This document shows, piece after piece, positions 43,294-56,174 of a DNA stretch of 64,000 nt; the stretch's first letter is position 1; the number at the start of each line of letters is the position of its first letter. The DNA comes from Phialophora verrucosa. Lineage: Eukaryota; Ascomycota; Eurotiomycetes; Chaetothyriales; Herpotrichiellaceae. The notes under the pieces are model-generated. The model made no database searches and was not told where the DNA came from. It worked only from the letters and a program-made list of their open reading frames with translations. The position numbers and the translations under genes are program-made. The stretch lies in the NCBI GenBank assembly GCA_002099365.1, contig MSED01000006.1, positions 496,001-560,000 of the forward strand. Reading direction: 5' to 3'.

Positions 43294-44955
43294 ATGCGCT
43301 GTCTCAGTCTTCCTATCCTCGCCGCACTCGTAGCACCATGCGCAGCCACTTGGCCCAGGTTGCCTCCTGTTACAACTGAAGCATTACAGGCGCTCATATC
43401 GCTCGACCAGCTCGCCAGCGGAGCACAGCAGTTGCAAGCATTCGCCGACGCGGCAGGCGGGAACAGAGTCTTTGGTTCCAAAGGGCACAACGACACTGTA
43501 TTCTTTCTGTACGACACCTTGCTTGCCACGGGCTACTACGACGTCACCCTCCAAGAGTTCGTCGAGCTGTTCTCCGGCGGGACCGTCTCCGTGACCGCCA
43601 ATGGCGAGGTCGTAGAAGCCGACCTCTTCACCTATGACAGTAGCGGTTCGGCGAGCGCGCCCCTTGTGGCAGTGAACAACCTGGGGTGTGAAACAACGGA
43701 TTATCCCCCAGAAGCGGCAAACGCGGTCGTGCTCATCTCGCGCGGCGAGTGTCCCTTCGCACAGAAGGCGTTGAATGCCGCCGCTGCGGGCGCCCTGGGC
43801 GCATTGATCTACAACAACGTGCCCGGCGCCATCTCCGGCGGCACGCTGTCAGAGCCCGACGACTACGCCCCGTCCGTCAGCATCTCGCAAGAGGCGGGCC
43901 TGGAACTCCTTGCGCAACTCGAAGCCGGCACACCAGTCACGGTCGAACTCGATGTCAATGCCATCCTCGAAAACCGCACGACCTACAACGTGATTGCCGA
44001 GACGAAAGGCGGAGACCACGACAATGTGATCGCCCTCGGCGCCCACACAGACTCGGTAGAAAAGGGCCCCGGCATCAACGACAACGGGTCAGGCACCATC
44101 GGCATCCTCAACGTGGCGATCGCGCTGTCCAACTTTACAGTCACGAACGCCGTGCGGTTTGGATTCTGGAGCGCCGAGGCGAGTCTCTTTTTCACCCAGC
44201 CTGCCCCCATTCAGGGCTCCACGGTCTCGATGTAATATTATTGTGCTAACTCTGCTTGTGTGTCCTAGGAATTCGGCCTCAAAGGCAGCACCCACTACGT
44301 GGCAACGCTCAACCAGACGGCCGGCGAAATCACAAAGATCCGCGCATACCTCAACTTCGACATGATTGCCTCCCCGAACTACGCCTACCTCATCTACGAC
44401 GGCGACGGGTCGGCCTTCAACCTCACGGGCCCTCCCGGCTCCGCGGAGATCGAAGCCGACTTTGAAGCCTTCTACACGTCCATCGGCACAAACTACACCG
44501 CCACGCCCTTTGACGGGCGCTCCGACTACGGGCCTTTCCTCGAGAACATCATCCCCTCCGGCGGCCTGTTCACTGGGGCCGAAGAACCCAAGACCCCCGA
44601 AGAGGCGGCCATGTTCGGGGGAATCGCCGACGTGCCCTACGACGCCAACTACCACCAGGCAGGCGACACGATCGCCAACATCGCGTGGGACGCGTTTCTG
44701 CTGAACACAAAGGCGATTGCCAACTCTGTCGCCTTGTACGCCACGGACCTGAGCGCCATCCCGCCTGTCAGTTCGACGGCCGTCCCCCCGACGAGGCGCG
44801 CCCCCCGCAGCGTATATCCTAGGGGAAACGTTCGCGCTGTCTCGGCCATGGATGGAGACAGGGCGTCCGTGCGGAGGAGCACGCCTAGGCAGAAGAGGTC
44901 GTCTGGCATTAAGAGCCTCGCGCATTCTAGGAGCGGGCCAGCGGCGACTATTTAG
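43294..44955 (+). CDS. M28 zinc aminopeptidase with PA domain, aminopeptidase Y type
   Basis: Two exons (43294-44178 and 44269-44955) give 523 residues. It removes N-terminal residues from peptides in the vacuole or outside the cell. Seen: a signal peptide (LSLPILAALVAPCAA), a PA-domain segment (about residues 115-225, with RGECPFAQKALNAAAAGALGALIYNN) and the peptidase domain. Zinc and catalytic residues are present: His and Asp in GAHTDSVEKGPGINDNGSG, the two Glu in SAEEFG (formed exactly by splicing), Asp in YLNFDMIASPN, and His in NYHQAGDT. Several N-glycosylation sequons support secretion. The intron uses a GC donor (GCGAGT) with a normal AG acceptor. The last 50 residues are a basic, Ser/Arg-rich tail not usual for the family. 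Orthology to yeast Ape3 is likely. Confidence 0.92.
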
Positions 44956-46341
44956 GTGGGAGGGTGACGCTGCTCTCTACAACGTTGCATCGCGCTTCTA
45001 AGCGACCGGTGAAGGTAATGGCGACACCGAGAGAAATGGGCAGGCAAGACCGAACCTCAGGAGGTAGTTCCGGTCCGGCACGAACGTTTGGGTACATGTC
45101 TATGCACATACAGTACATACGCATTCATATCTATCGGATCCGATATCCATGCACATACACATACACATCCTGGGACTATAGAGTGGCGATCTCACGGCCA
45201 GCCAGCTGGCTCTAGTGGCTACCGTAATTTGATGACTACAAACTCCTGGCTACTAGCTACTAACTACGGTACTAGCCATGTACCTAGTACGTATCTACCT
45301 ACTGTATGTATGCATGTCTGTATCACCGACCCTTCAGCCTCTTCATCCTGTTGTAACAGCGAACGAGGCCAAGGGTGAACACTTTTTAGAAACCACATTG
45401 AACCACGACAATCAGGCTTCCGCTCCTACCCCCCGGCTCATTCGGGCTAGCGCGCCAAGGCGGTCATTTGACTCATTGTGCGTCATTCGAATCTTCGATG
45501 GTTTCTCGGTTTCAAACTGCGACGCACTGCTTCTCCTCCTGCTCGTCGTATCTTTGCCGTTTCTGATTCGAGATGTCAGCCGACCTCGAAAACTCAGAAG
45601 TGCTCTAGGCCGCAGAGCCCGGTGGTACTCGCCATCTTTTCAAGGCTGAGAAACTGTCCTGCAGACGTGGTTGGTCTGTGGCGGAGGCCTGCAGACGCCT
45701 CCTCGTATCCAGAATTCCAGCCGAATCTGGACCATGAGCTCTCGCATCCATCACCAAGCTCTATGAAAGCTGCCGGAGAAGATGACTCAAACCTCGCAGG
45801 TAGGTGCTTCACATGTGTGGTCGTTACTTCTTGTACCTAGGGTATGGCTCATGCTTGATGAGGATCCTCGCTTCTCCTTGACCTCAACCGCCCAGAAATC
45901 ATGCATAATGATCCGGCCGCGAACACGAGGTGTCGGCCCTACGCCTGGGGCCAACTATTTCTAGGCGATACTGGAGCCAATCACGGTCTCTCTTTCCCCG
46001 GCAGCATGCATCTAAATTGTTGCTTGTCTTGATATCTTTTCCAGCGTTATGGCTTCTCATGCACATACCAGGCAATTAGCGAGACTTGGCGATGGGCAGA
46101 ATCGCATAGCCTGAAATACCTGGCGTGAGCCTTTGGTTTCTCTTCCCCTCTCTTGAGCTTTCCGTTGCGCTTCCTGTTCTCAAGACAAATTGACCATTAT
46201 TAGTGCACTACATCAAGTGAACCCAACACAGATATGGTAAGCACGTTTCCCCCTCAGGACTAACTGGTGAGTCGACTAAGGTTAGTCGGGACAGGAGAGC
46301 CAGGGACAAGGTTGGTGGAACGTCGAAAGGAATGAGGAGAG
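44956..46341. other. Intergenic region
   Basis: No supported gene. It contains short CATACA/TACCTA-rich stretches around 45100-45300 and presumably the promoter and first exon of the HET-like gene. An ATG directly followed by a GTAAGC donor at 46234-46236 is a candidate first exon. Confidence 0.45.
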
Positions 46342-49300
46342 GTAGAGAGGACTCTAGCCTCACTGGAAGATGGAGTGCTGAGTTTTCCAAGCTACCCTCT
46401 GGCTACACAAAGACCCCGTGGACAGAGAACTGGAACCAACGAGTCGACCGAGTACAACCCCTACGCTCAACCAGTGGAGCCTGCGCGAGTTCGGCAAAGC
46501 TATGCCAGGATACCCCGAAGACCGACTGCAGGAGGGTGGCAACAGGAATCGCCATACGAACCTCTGCCCGCCCATGATACAACATATGTGCTGCCTTCTC
46601 TTAACGACTTAGCACCACCCCCACTGAATGTAGGCACTTCTCTCCTTTGTCCGTTTAGCTGCCGAAGCTGATTATGATAGTACGATACTACAGGGTATTC
46701 TCGTGTTTCATCCGATCATTATGCTGGCAGTTTTGCACCTTCCACTAACACTGTGGTAAGTATCCCTGGTTTGGGCCAAGGCGCTGTGGCATGCCTTTAA
46801 ACATCTACAGTCATTCCATGATGGGCTCTCCGCACACAATGCTCCTAATACCCCTCTAAAACCAACCTCCAACCACTATGAGGTACAAGAAGCAGCAAAC
46901 GACAATCCTTACAGTTTCGACGCCGATACCTTTCTCAACCGTGCTGCGAGCAAGCTGCGCATTAAGTCTGCTTTCTACTGGCTTGACTCAAAATTCTTCC
47001 ACGAAAGGGCGTGGTTTGGCTGGGATATTCCACATTCCTATCAACTACCTGGACATTACTACAGATCTGCAAGTGGCAAGCCGGTTGACGTTTGGAAGCA
47101 TCGCGACGTATTTCGGCGGAAGCACGCCGGCCTAAATGACGACCGCTATCTCAACCCGCTTGATGGAAGAGTCGAGAAGCTATTTGTTCAAACAATTAGT
47201 GAGCTTTACGACGCCGAGAACGATACCACTTGGCGGAGAACGTATATCGAGAACGTCAGCCCGTGGATCATTCGTCTGGCCTATTGGCCATATTCTCATA
47301 TGCCCGATCCAACTCGACCATACTCCGCCGAGTATGCTGTTCGGAGAACGTCCCCCTTCAGCTTTCGTGCGTGGAAGCAAGAACAATGGGTTCATGTTGG
47401 TGTACGGTGGCTACCGGCTTGCATCGGCCTGCTCCTCCTCATGAGCTTCCCAACCGATATCGAGGGCCAGGTTCGCAATCACGGCGGTTACGACCCCGTG
47501 CCGTACCGATACTGGTCGTATCCAGTTACGGCACGCAATTACCGTGAGAATCTTGGCGAGAAGCCCAATTCCCACTTCATAAGCTCCAACAAGGACTTCA
47601 GACTGTCTGATCGATGCCTCCGACCTCGGCTACTTTGTTTTCTGGATGCGCAGACAGACGATAATCCGAGAGGACTCCTCGATCCACGGGCATGGATCGA
47701 TGCCCATGGCGGCGGTGTCGAGCCGACCTACATTTTCGTATCTTACACGGCCGAGAAACAATTTGAACGGCGCTGTCGTGACGCGAGGAAGGAGATCCAA
47801 GAAATTGGATTCTCCGGCTGTACCTGTGATGTGTGCCGCTACTCCGCTGCAGACGCAGAGGCCCTCCACGCGATTGCCTATGGAGCTGCCAGTAATGCCG
47901 GGGTTGCGGCATACTGGACAGACCAATGTTGCATGTCCACAGACAAGGACGAACTGCAGGACGACGTGTATCGAATCAGCGATGTGACCCGCGGAGCGGC
48001 AAAGATCGTGGTGGTCGTAGGCCGTTCGGGGCGGATCCATCTTCCTCACGGTGTCACTACACTTGACCTACTCAAAGAATGGGGCACCAGGATGTGGACT
48101 TGGCCAGAGGTGTTGCTCGGTCCGGCCGGTGAGAAGATCCAGGTCTACACACGCGGAGGCGATATGAACGCACCCCTTGAGATCTCGAAGATGGAGTTCC
48201 CGGCCCAAGTGTGGGACGATGGGGAAGTCGCCAGGCAACTGATCGAAAACTACGAGGGAAGTCTGACATTGAGCCGGCTCGAGCTCGTCATTCTGGCGCT
48301 TGAGTGTCTCAAAAACCGCATCGAGAAGGGGACGACCAAATATCTCGACGGTGATCTCTCGTACGCCCTAATGGGCTTGCTGAGACAACGACCCAAGGTC
48401 GATCCTACTGATTCAGCGTTTCAAGCCTTCGCACGACTCTCCCTCGCCAACGATAGTGATCAACTGCTGGAGAGGATGATCTGTCTCCTTCCTGTTGAGG
48501 AAGCTGACGAAGATCAGCCCGATGCGCATACCGAACAACCGACAGGCCAGCAGAACTCGGATGCCAACAAAGACAGCCACGGGAGACACTACTGGGCCAA
48601 TATGAATGACTACTGGGGCGCCAAACTCTGGGACATCGAACCCACCTGCCAAGTCGCGGGGATCGGCCACGACGACACTGTCATCCTGGACGGCGCCCAT
48701 GCCGCGACCATCCACTGGGATCGCTTCCAACGCGTCGCCATCACAACCCGCGAAACCTGGTCCCGTGCCCTAGCTCGGTACTTTGTGCGCGGTACCCCGG
48801 CATGGTTCTTTACTGGCGTATTGACCCTCGCGTTCGCGGCTGGCAGCTCCACCACGACGGGCATCGGGGCCTTTTTCATCGTCATCGCGCTTCTCACAGT
48901 CCTCCTCTCCCCAATGATTATCCTGCATATCTACGGCGGGAAACTTTGGAACACACAACCCTGGCTCTTCGGCTTCGAAGGACACATGTCCCTGCGGAAG
49001 ATCGAGATGAAGATCTTCGGGTTTCCTTCGGAACGTCTCTCGTGGGCCCCCTACGCGAGTAACATGTCTCATCATCGCGTAAATACCGAGTTTCTGGCCG
49101 ACGAGTGTGAAGGCACAGATCCACTTCTCGCCGGGGAAAGCGAGCCCGCGGTGGTAGTGTCGCGGTCGGGAGCAAAGTTGAGGCTCTTCACTCTCGTTGA
49201 TACCAATACTATGTAAGTTGTCCTGCACTTAACTATCTGCTTATCCACCTTCAGTGTAGCTTAGACGACTGATTGATAAAACTCAGGACGGTAACCACCT

Positions 49301-49527
49301 TCCGCGCGGCACGACCCCCTACAGTCGCCCTCCTCTGCGGCTCCGAAGGCGGTATGCAACGCGCGGTGCTGTGCTCGTACGACTGGACGAACCAATGTCT
49401 CTGGCGGGAGACGGTGCTGCGTATGGAAACCGTGGTGCTGGAGAAGATGTCGCGCATTGGGAGAGTGAGGTTCGGATTGCGCCGACGGGAGGGCGACGTG
49501 GAGAGGAGTAATTTGCGACCGCCTTGA
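46342..49527 (+). CDS. HET-like membrane protein
   Basis: Supported exons: about 46342-46629, 46681-46755, 46811-49212 and 49287-49527; the first is open from 46336 but has no ATG, so the true start lies in an upstream exon. The product exceeds 970 residues. The N-terminus is Pro/Tyr-rich and disordered. TM-like helices are LPACIGLLLLMSFP and, near the C-terminus, WFFTGVLTLAFAAGSS plus IGAFFIVIALLTVLLSPMIIL. The middle matches HET-domain logic: YIFVSYTAEKQF, then AAYWTDQCCMSTDKDELQDDVYRISDVTRGAAKIVVVV, then WGTRMWTWPEVLL. Family knowledge: HET domains act in non-self recognition and cell death in fungi, but this membrane-bound subgroup has no known function that I can cite. Confidence is good for the gene and moderate for the family. 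Confidence 0.75.
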
Positions 49528-50194
49528 TCTGTGTCGCTTGATTAAGCATCGAGTATTCGAGCGACATACCCTCGGGGCGTCATGATTGTGGAATTGCAGT
49601 CCCAACTGGCGGTGTATTCGCCGTATTTGATATGGATGTATTGTTTCATAACTCGTATGATGGGAGATTTGAGCAGCATACTTGCCTACTTCCATCTCCC
49701 ACCAGTCACTAACCGTAACCATCGATAACTTGCATATACAGTGAGGTGCAATCAGTTTGAAGACACTATAGCACCTCGTTGTAGCCCTGCTCCTCTCCTC
49801 TCAAGCTTCCTGATGCAGATACGGTGAATCAAGATACATGTCAAGCGGTGCGACTGCTCCACCGTACTTTTACCAACTCCTCGGCACCTCGTCAACAAAA
49901 CCTCTATTTGTAGATGATCCTGTGCCAATTCAAGTTGGAAAACAGCAAAACCATGGCCTACAGTTTCGACGGTGGTGCCATACCTTCATTCTTGGTGCTC
50001 TACTTCGTGCTCCCTGCACAATCCTGGCGCGCCTGATTAGAAATCGGCTTATCACACTGGTGAAGGATGGCTGATAAGTAACTTACTCGCTTGTGCTACA
50101 CCCCGCAGATTGGCTCCTCCAGCTGACGGCACCGGAACTTCGTCCATTGTAATTCGAGCCGCTCCGCAATGCTGATTCTGCTGCGCCGAACCAC
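49528..50194. other. Intergenic region
   Basis: It separates the HET-like gene from the next Zn2Cys6 regulator on the same strand. No supported feature. Confidence 0.5.
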
Positions 50195-52519
50195 ATGGCA
50201 CAACCATTGCTACCTCTCGCTCCACGCACTGTGACCAGGAACAACGAGGAAATCTCCAAGCGCAAGCAGCCAAAAAGTCGCAATGGCTGTATCACTTGCA
50301 AGGCAAGGCGCATGAAATGCGATGAGTCGAAGCCAACTTGCCAGCAATGCAACCGTCGTGGTGTTTCGTGTGGTGGCTATCCGATGTATCTCAGGTGGAA
50401 GCCGGTTGCTCCGTTTAAAGATAATGGCCCATTTCAACTGCCCCAGGGCCAAACAACTCCGACTGAGAGTCAACTCATCTTCGAACCCGCGGAGACCGAT
50501 AATCCGGCTTCAAGCCACATGCGTTCTGAAGCATCTCATGAGCGACCCGAACGGAGATCTAGAGCGATCGTCAGATCCTCTTCTGACGGGACTGCGGAAA
50601 CGCAGCTATCATTCACCAAGACTACGGTTGTCGAACCGGGAGGATCGGTCCCAGGTGACGACGGTGATAGCCGCGGTATCGTTGGCAAAAGCAATGTAGA
50701 ATTCACAACAGCTCAACAGCTATCGACCTTGCCTCCTCTGATTGACTTCGGCCGTCTGCTGTCAACATATGACTCAGAAGGGAGTCCAGATCAATCGTCA
50801 CCTTTTGGCATTTCCGCACTTCAGGGGAATGGCGGAAGTCCGCAGTTCGACGGCAGCGATTGGAACATGTACGGTTTTGAAGAACTGTTTCGAGGGACCG
50901 AAGTAGAGTGGGAACGAGGTAATGGTCTCACAGCCATGCAGCAGCCCGAGCCCGAGCTAGGCAATGATTCAGCTCTTGCCCCGGTAGCAGCGCCGTCCGA
51001 AAGTGTTGATGGAAGTGATACCCAACTATACACTTTGGAGACACAGTCTACTTCTGTCACTCGGGAAACCATTCGGCAGCTGTTCGAGAATCGGACCTGC
51101 GGCGTTCTGTCTATCAAAGAAGACCAAACCAGGAACCCATGGCGGACATTGGTCTGGCCTCTAGCTGGCCGCTGTTCCGCACTCTACCACGCACTGGCTG
51201 CAATGGCTTGCCTTCACACGTGCAAGGTCCAGCCACATCTCCGGCTCCCTGGATTACAACATTTCGAACAGAGTATGAGATCCCTTGCTGACGACAGCAG
51301 TATGCCGCTGGAGGCGATTGTGGCCACAAGACTGGCATTGGCGCTCGCTGCATCCTGGGATCATGAGAATTCCGCAACCGTCATCGACCATATCAATGCA
51401 GCAAGAATATTGATACGACAGGCCAGTTCCAAGGAGCGCATATCAGAGCTGCTTCCTACAGAATTGAGTCGTTTGAGCTTTTTTGCCAACACATGCCTGT
51501 ACATGGACGTCATTGCTCGTTTGGTATGCATCGACCCTCAAAGTTCACACGATTACGAGTTCATGGCAGCTTGCAGTATGCTGAGCAGCTCAATTCCAAG
51601 CAAACAACAGCTTGACCCGCTCATGGGCTGCGCAATCACACTCTTCCCTATGATCGGCCGCCTAGCAGAACTCGTTGGGCGCGTTCGAAAGCGAACCGAG
51701 AAGCGCAATTCCCCGGCCATTATATCCAAAGGCATCGAATTAAGAATGGCTATAGAAAAATGGGCTCCTCTGATAACCTCGCAGGGGCCGGTGGGGCTCA
51801 ACACCAGTCTCGCGGATTCGATCCAGACGGCTGAAGCGTATCGATGGGCATCCCTTCTTCTTCTGCGGCAAGCAGTGCCTGAGCTTCCCTGGGCGCATTC
51901 GTTCTGGGAGCTAGCATCGAAGAGTCTAGTCTTCCTCGCTACCATCCCACTTTCATCACGTACGACGATCGTGCAGACATTCCCCTTGATGCTAGCTGGA
52001 TGCGAGGCTACCGACGATGATGATAGAAACTGGGTGCGCGAGCGCTGGGATGTCATGTCCAAGTGCATGATTACTGGGATTGTTGACCGATGCAAAGAGA
52101 TCACTACCGAGGTCTGGCGTAGGCGGGATGAGTATGAAATACGGCATGGACTGCGTTCCCAGCCACGGCACAGTTCACCGTCAACAGGAAAAGGCAGCTC
52201 TCTCAAGACTGGTCAAACCGCCGATAACAGTCCCCGGACGTCTGACAAGCAAGGAACAAAATATGTCGACACCGATGCGTCACCGTCCAGGGAACGGATG
52301 GATTTTCCAGAAAGCGCCGCCTTCCGGCAGGGTATCGATCCAGTGACAAGAGCAGGACACTTACACTACACCGTGAAAGGCCAATTTCACTGCTTCGGGG
52401 TCATGAAAGATTGGGATTGGCAGGGTAAGATCCACCGCGTTTCCTATCGACTCCTGGCTGTGAATCAATATAGAGACATTTGCTAACACTAATTGCCTAC
52501 CCCAGTGTTCCTCGGCTGA
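50195..52519 (+). CDS. Zn2Cys6 fungal transcription factor
   Basis: Two exons (50195-52424, 52506-52519) give 747 residues. The zinc cluster is Cys32, 35, 42, 49, 52, 59 in GCITCKARRMKC and CQQCNRRGVSC, preceded by the basic KRKQPKSRNG, so DNA binding is expected. A long acidic, Ser-rich linker leads to a helical region from about residue 290 (TIRQLFENRTCGVLSIKEDQTRNPW), consistent with the Fungal_trans_2 domain. Without the last intron (52425-52505, GTAAGA to CCCAG, with a CTAAC branch element) the frame would add an unrelated tail; with it the C-terminus is the short GVMKDWDWQVFLG. I prefer the spliced form. It lies 856 bp from the end of the dioxygenase-like gene and may regulate that divergent pair, but this is inference. 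Confidence 0.88.
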
Positions 52520-53375
52520 AAGAATCCCTTGTTCGGCTGGCCAATTTTCGGAGCTAGGGGATCTGTACTATCATGGAAATGTCAACGTCGACCGCACGGT
52601 GCCAGTGCCAGTGCCAGTACATTATTGCTATGAGTCAAAAGGCCAAAGATTCTACCTAATAACAGTCTTGCCTTTTCGAGCTTCTTTTGCGCCCTGGAGT
52701 TCGAGGGCCCAGCATCGAGTGTGACCAGAACACAATGTCAGTGCCGGGCTGGGAAGAAGCCCTTTTCTTGCTAGCAACAAGGTGCATGTCTGCGCGTCAC
52801 CAACATGTCTGAGCTCTCTGCGCCGCTACCACAATTCGCGACCCAACCCTAATCTCTGGCGAACGGGTACAAAATGATGGAAGGCGCAGACTGATGAGGC
52901 CGCTTCAGCCAATGATCGTGCTTCGTTTCTCGCATCATCTAACGTTACCGAACAGGAAGCAAAGTCCGGTCCTATTATCACATTCTCATTGGCGTTTGAA
53001 TGGCCTCCGGAGCCAATCTTGACTTATCTTCGCTTTGGCTAGTTGTTGATGGCTCATTCGAGGATACTATTACGGTCGATAAACATCTAGTGCCAACCGC
53101 AGGTTACAGCACAATTCCTGGCTGAAAGGCCTGGTGTTTCCTTTTCCGTGGTGACACTGACAGAGCATTCATCATGACCGAATGCAATGCACGAGCCGAT
53201 ACAGTTAATTCCAACCGCCATAGGTTTCAAGCCGGATCACGGGGATCGCTTCTAGTTTATCTACAACCGACACGCCTTGCTTGTCATGACACCATATCTA
53301 AACTCAAGCCCGCTACGGGTGTGGCACCATCCATTCCCCATGCTCCCTCGCTATGCTGACAGAACGCTAACAACC
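52520..53375. other. Intergenic, convergent 3' flanks
   Basis: It contains a small GTGCCA repeat near 52600-52617. The frame at 53174-53359 is not recognisable. No supported gene. Confidence 0.5.
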
Positions 53376-54513
53376 TCAAACCGGGAAAATCTCCCTGTTG
53401 GTACTGCATAGCCAGTCCTCCTGCTGTTTCAGAAACTCCTTGATCTTCACCACATCCGTTGGTTTACCGGCGCTATGCTGCTCTCGGAGCATATCCAGCA
53501 TGACTTGCAGGCGCCCCTGCAATACTTCAACCCTGTACTCTGTCCACTGGAAGTACAGCTCGGAGAGATTAGAGATAGGCCGGATGCTGGTCAGGACGGA
53601 AGAGTCCGGGACAAGCGGATCACGGGGCCGGAACGATGTGATCATGGTGATGCGCTCAGCACCTCCCACGGCAGCCAACGCCTGGTGTGTGATATGCCTG
53701 CCTTGAAGGACCACAGCAGAGCCCTTTGGAGTTGAGTCAGCAAGTTAATAAACGCACACAAACCAGTCAGACCCTCAGAAAGCCTACCATTTGTGGTCCC
53801 CGGACTTTAATTATGTCGCCGGAGCCAGTCTTGACCGCCGTCTCCCCTCCAATCATTTGCGAAGCATCACTCATCATGACGACGCACACAAAGGGGTAGC
53901 TGTCAACATGCCACTTGGTCACTGGAACGTCATCATTTGACTGGTTCTCCAGCTTCTCGTGGTTCTTGAGTGGCTCTTGCACGGATACGTTGATGTTGCC
54001 GATGTCAATGTCGATCATAGGGACAAGGTCAATTCCGGCGATTTTCGAGACGATGGAGAGCGTCTTGGGATTCGTCCAGGCATCGTACATAAAAGGGGCA
54101 TATCTTCACCCAGCAGTCAGCGTCGGTCCTATGGCGTCCATGTAAAAGCGAAATGGACGCGGTAAAGTGTCAACCTACTTTGGACAATGGCCCCTCAGCT
54201 GACACCCAGCGAACTCTGTGCTATGCAGACAGTTGTCCCATACTTCATTTGTGAAGATCTCCCCCCTCATGATGTTGATGGCCTCTTCGGTAAACAGCGG
54301 AAACGGTTCAGAGATGGCAACTGGCGAAATGCCCACGTCGTCGGCCAGCCCGATATCCTTCATCGTCAGCACCTTGGGCTCTTCGCGGTAAGCCAGATGG
54401 ATTTCGGGCTGGAAAGCTACGCACGACCTCGTGCTGGTGCTGCTCAGCTTCTCCTTAATGATGGGCTTGATGTCGAACTTGTGGGCTGCTGGTCTTGAGT
54501 CGACTTCCGCCAT
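53376..54513 (-). CDS. Fungal Fe(II)/2-oxoglutarate-dioxygenase-like protein
   Basis: Three exons (54513-54179, 54103-53788, 53723-53376; introns 75 and 64 bp) give 332 residues. Seen: KWHVDSYPFVCVVMMSDAS, an HxD metal-binding motif near the middle, GGETAVKTGSGDIIKVRGPQM, then GSAVVLQGRHITHQAL with a candidate distal His, and ERITMITSFRPRDP with a candidate 2-oxoglutarate-binding Arg. This order (HxD, then H, then R) fits the jelly-roll dioxygenase fold. The N-terminal 110 residues carry no recognised domain. Related uncharacterised fungal proteins share the C-terminal YFQWTEYRVEVLQGRL helix. Substrate unknown. It is divergent from a phytanoyl-CoA-dioxygenase-like gene, and the two may act in one pathway. 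Confidence 0.7.
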
Positions 54514-55117
54514 TTTCGAGTATCAGAGAACTGTTGATGTGTCGGGTCGACAAATGTGCGTGCGCGTTATTTGATGTGTCGGGTTTGCGCTTGTGTTGTT
54601 GATGCCGATGCCGAAGCCGAGGTAAGAAATGCGTTTCTTGGAATATATGAATCCTTGGACGATGCCAGCTCATGAACTCACCAGATTGTACTGATAAGCA
54701 TATTAATAGATGTGGCGTCTGTATCAACGAACAGGCTCGGATATCGGACCGCCCTCTTCACTGGCGATCCTGCATGACAAGTCCCATTCCCCTTCACCAC
54801 GTTCGTCTGGAAGGGCAGGCCCATTAGGACGAAGACCAAACAGGAAATCAAATCCAACGCTGTCTCGACCATCCGATTGGGCAGTCAGTCACATCAAACC
54901 CAATGAGCATCATCCGAACATCGGACTTCAGCGCCACTGCCCCTACGAGTATGCTATGGGAGGAGGATATGGACTCGACTGCCATTTCCTTCGAAGCCAT
55001 GTCACCAACAAGCGATTGATTGTGTGGGATAATTATCGATCGTCGATAAATCTCTTCGATTTATCTACTACTTGTCGTCGCCAGCGAAGGAAGCCTCATT
55101 GACATTGTGCGGCAAGA
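54514..55117. promoter_or_regulatory. Shared upstream region of the dioxygenase-like pair
   Basis: 604 bases separate the two divergent start codons. A palindromic TATCGATCGTCGATAAATC region occurs near 55031-55050. No known regulator site could be assigned. Confidence 0.45.
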
Positions 55118-56174
55118 ATGGGTTTGTCGATGTTTGGGCCCCCGGAGGCCATTGATCCGTCCTATCAACCATCCACATCTATTACGCGCATCCCAGCGAG
55201 CTCTCCCATCGAAGACATACTTCCTATCATCGAGAGGGACGGAGGCGTGATCCTAACGGGTTTCGCGACACCAAGCGACCTTGCTGCAATCGACCGTGAC
55301 GTGGAGGCTCACCGAAAGCAAACCCGGACGACAGAGAAAAGCGCGCTGCAAATCATCCCGAAAGAAACGCTTGCAGTGCCGGGCCTCGTGGGCAAATCGC
55401 CGACCATCGCGCGGATATGTGAGTCTCCGGTTCTGGAAGAACTTCGCACCTCGATTCTTCAGGACAAGTTCAGCGTCATCCGAGAGGATATTGTCGAGGA
55501 GCACACGATCGACCCGCTGCTCAGTATCAGTATTACATTCTATATCGGACCCGGTGCACCCCGACAACGGCTTCATCGAGACGACAACGTGCATGGAATC
55601 AGGCACGGAGGAGTCTTTGATCTGAAAAAGGCCAGTCAGTTTGCCTGTCTGATCGCTGGATCAAGAACAACTCGGCAGAACGGTGCCACCATGTTTGTAC
55701 CGGGCTCGCATCTATGGGACGATAAGCGGACGCCACGGACCGACGAAGTATGCTTTGCAGGTGAGTCATCCGCTGACCTCTTCTTTGCCCCTTATAGACC
55801 GGACCCCCAACAAGTCCCAAACATAAAATACACGTATACAGACATATCAAAATCGTCAGAAGAGCGTGCTGACCTCGTTTGCAGAGATGGAGCCAGGATC
55901 CGCCCTCATCTTCCTCGCCTCCTGCTATCACGGCGGCGGTCACAACTCGACGCAGGATGATGTCCGAAGAGTACACGGTCTGTTCTTCACCCGGGGCAAT
56001 CTGCGCACGGAGGAAAACCAATTCCTTGCCGTTCCCAGAAGTAAAGCCCTCGGAATGAGTGAGAAGATGCTCTCTCTGCTAGGGTACAAGAAACCGACCA
56101 CAGTCCTCGGGGTGGTTGACAATGACGACCCGGCCTTGGATCTCCGTGCCGTGCTGGACAGGGCGAGCGTGTAG
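55118..56174 (+). CDS. Phytanoyl-CoA dioxygenase family protein
   Basis: Two exons (55118-55760, 55885-56174; intron 124 bp) give 310 residues. The PhyH family is Fe(II)/2-oxoglutarate oxygenases of lipid and secondary metabolism. Seen: IIERDGGVILTGFAT, the typical N-terminal strand-helix; LHRDDNVHG as the HxD metal motif; GSRTTRQNGATMFVPGSHLWD, the family's conserved ligand/hairpin region; and SCYHGGGHNST with the distal His, followed by RRVHGLFFTRGNLRTEENQ holding the probable 2-oxoglutarate Arg. All ligands are therefore present. Met5 is an alternative start. Fungal relatives occur in meroterpenoid and alkaloid clusters, but I see no synthase here. It has no targeting signal that I can see. 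Confidence 0.85.
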
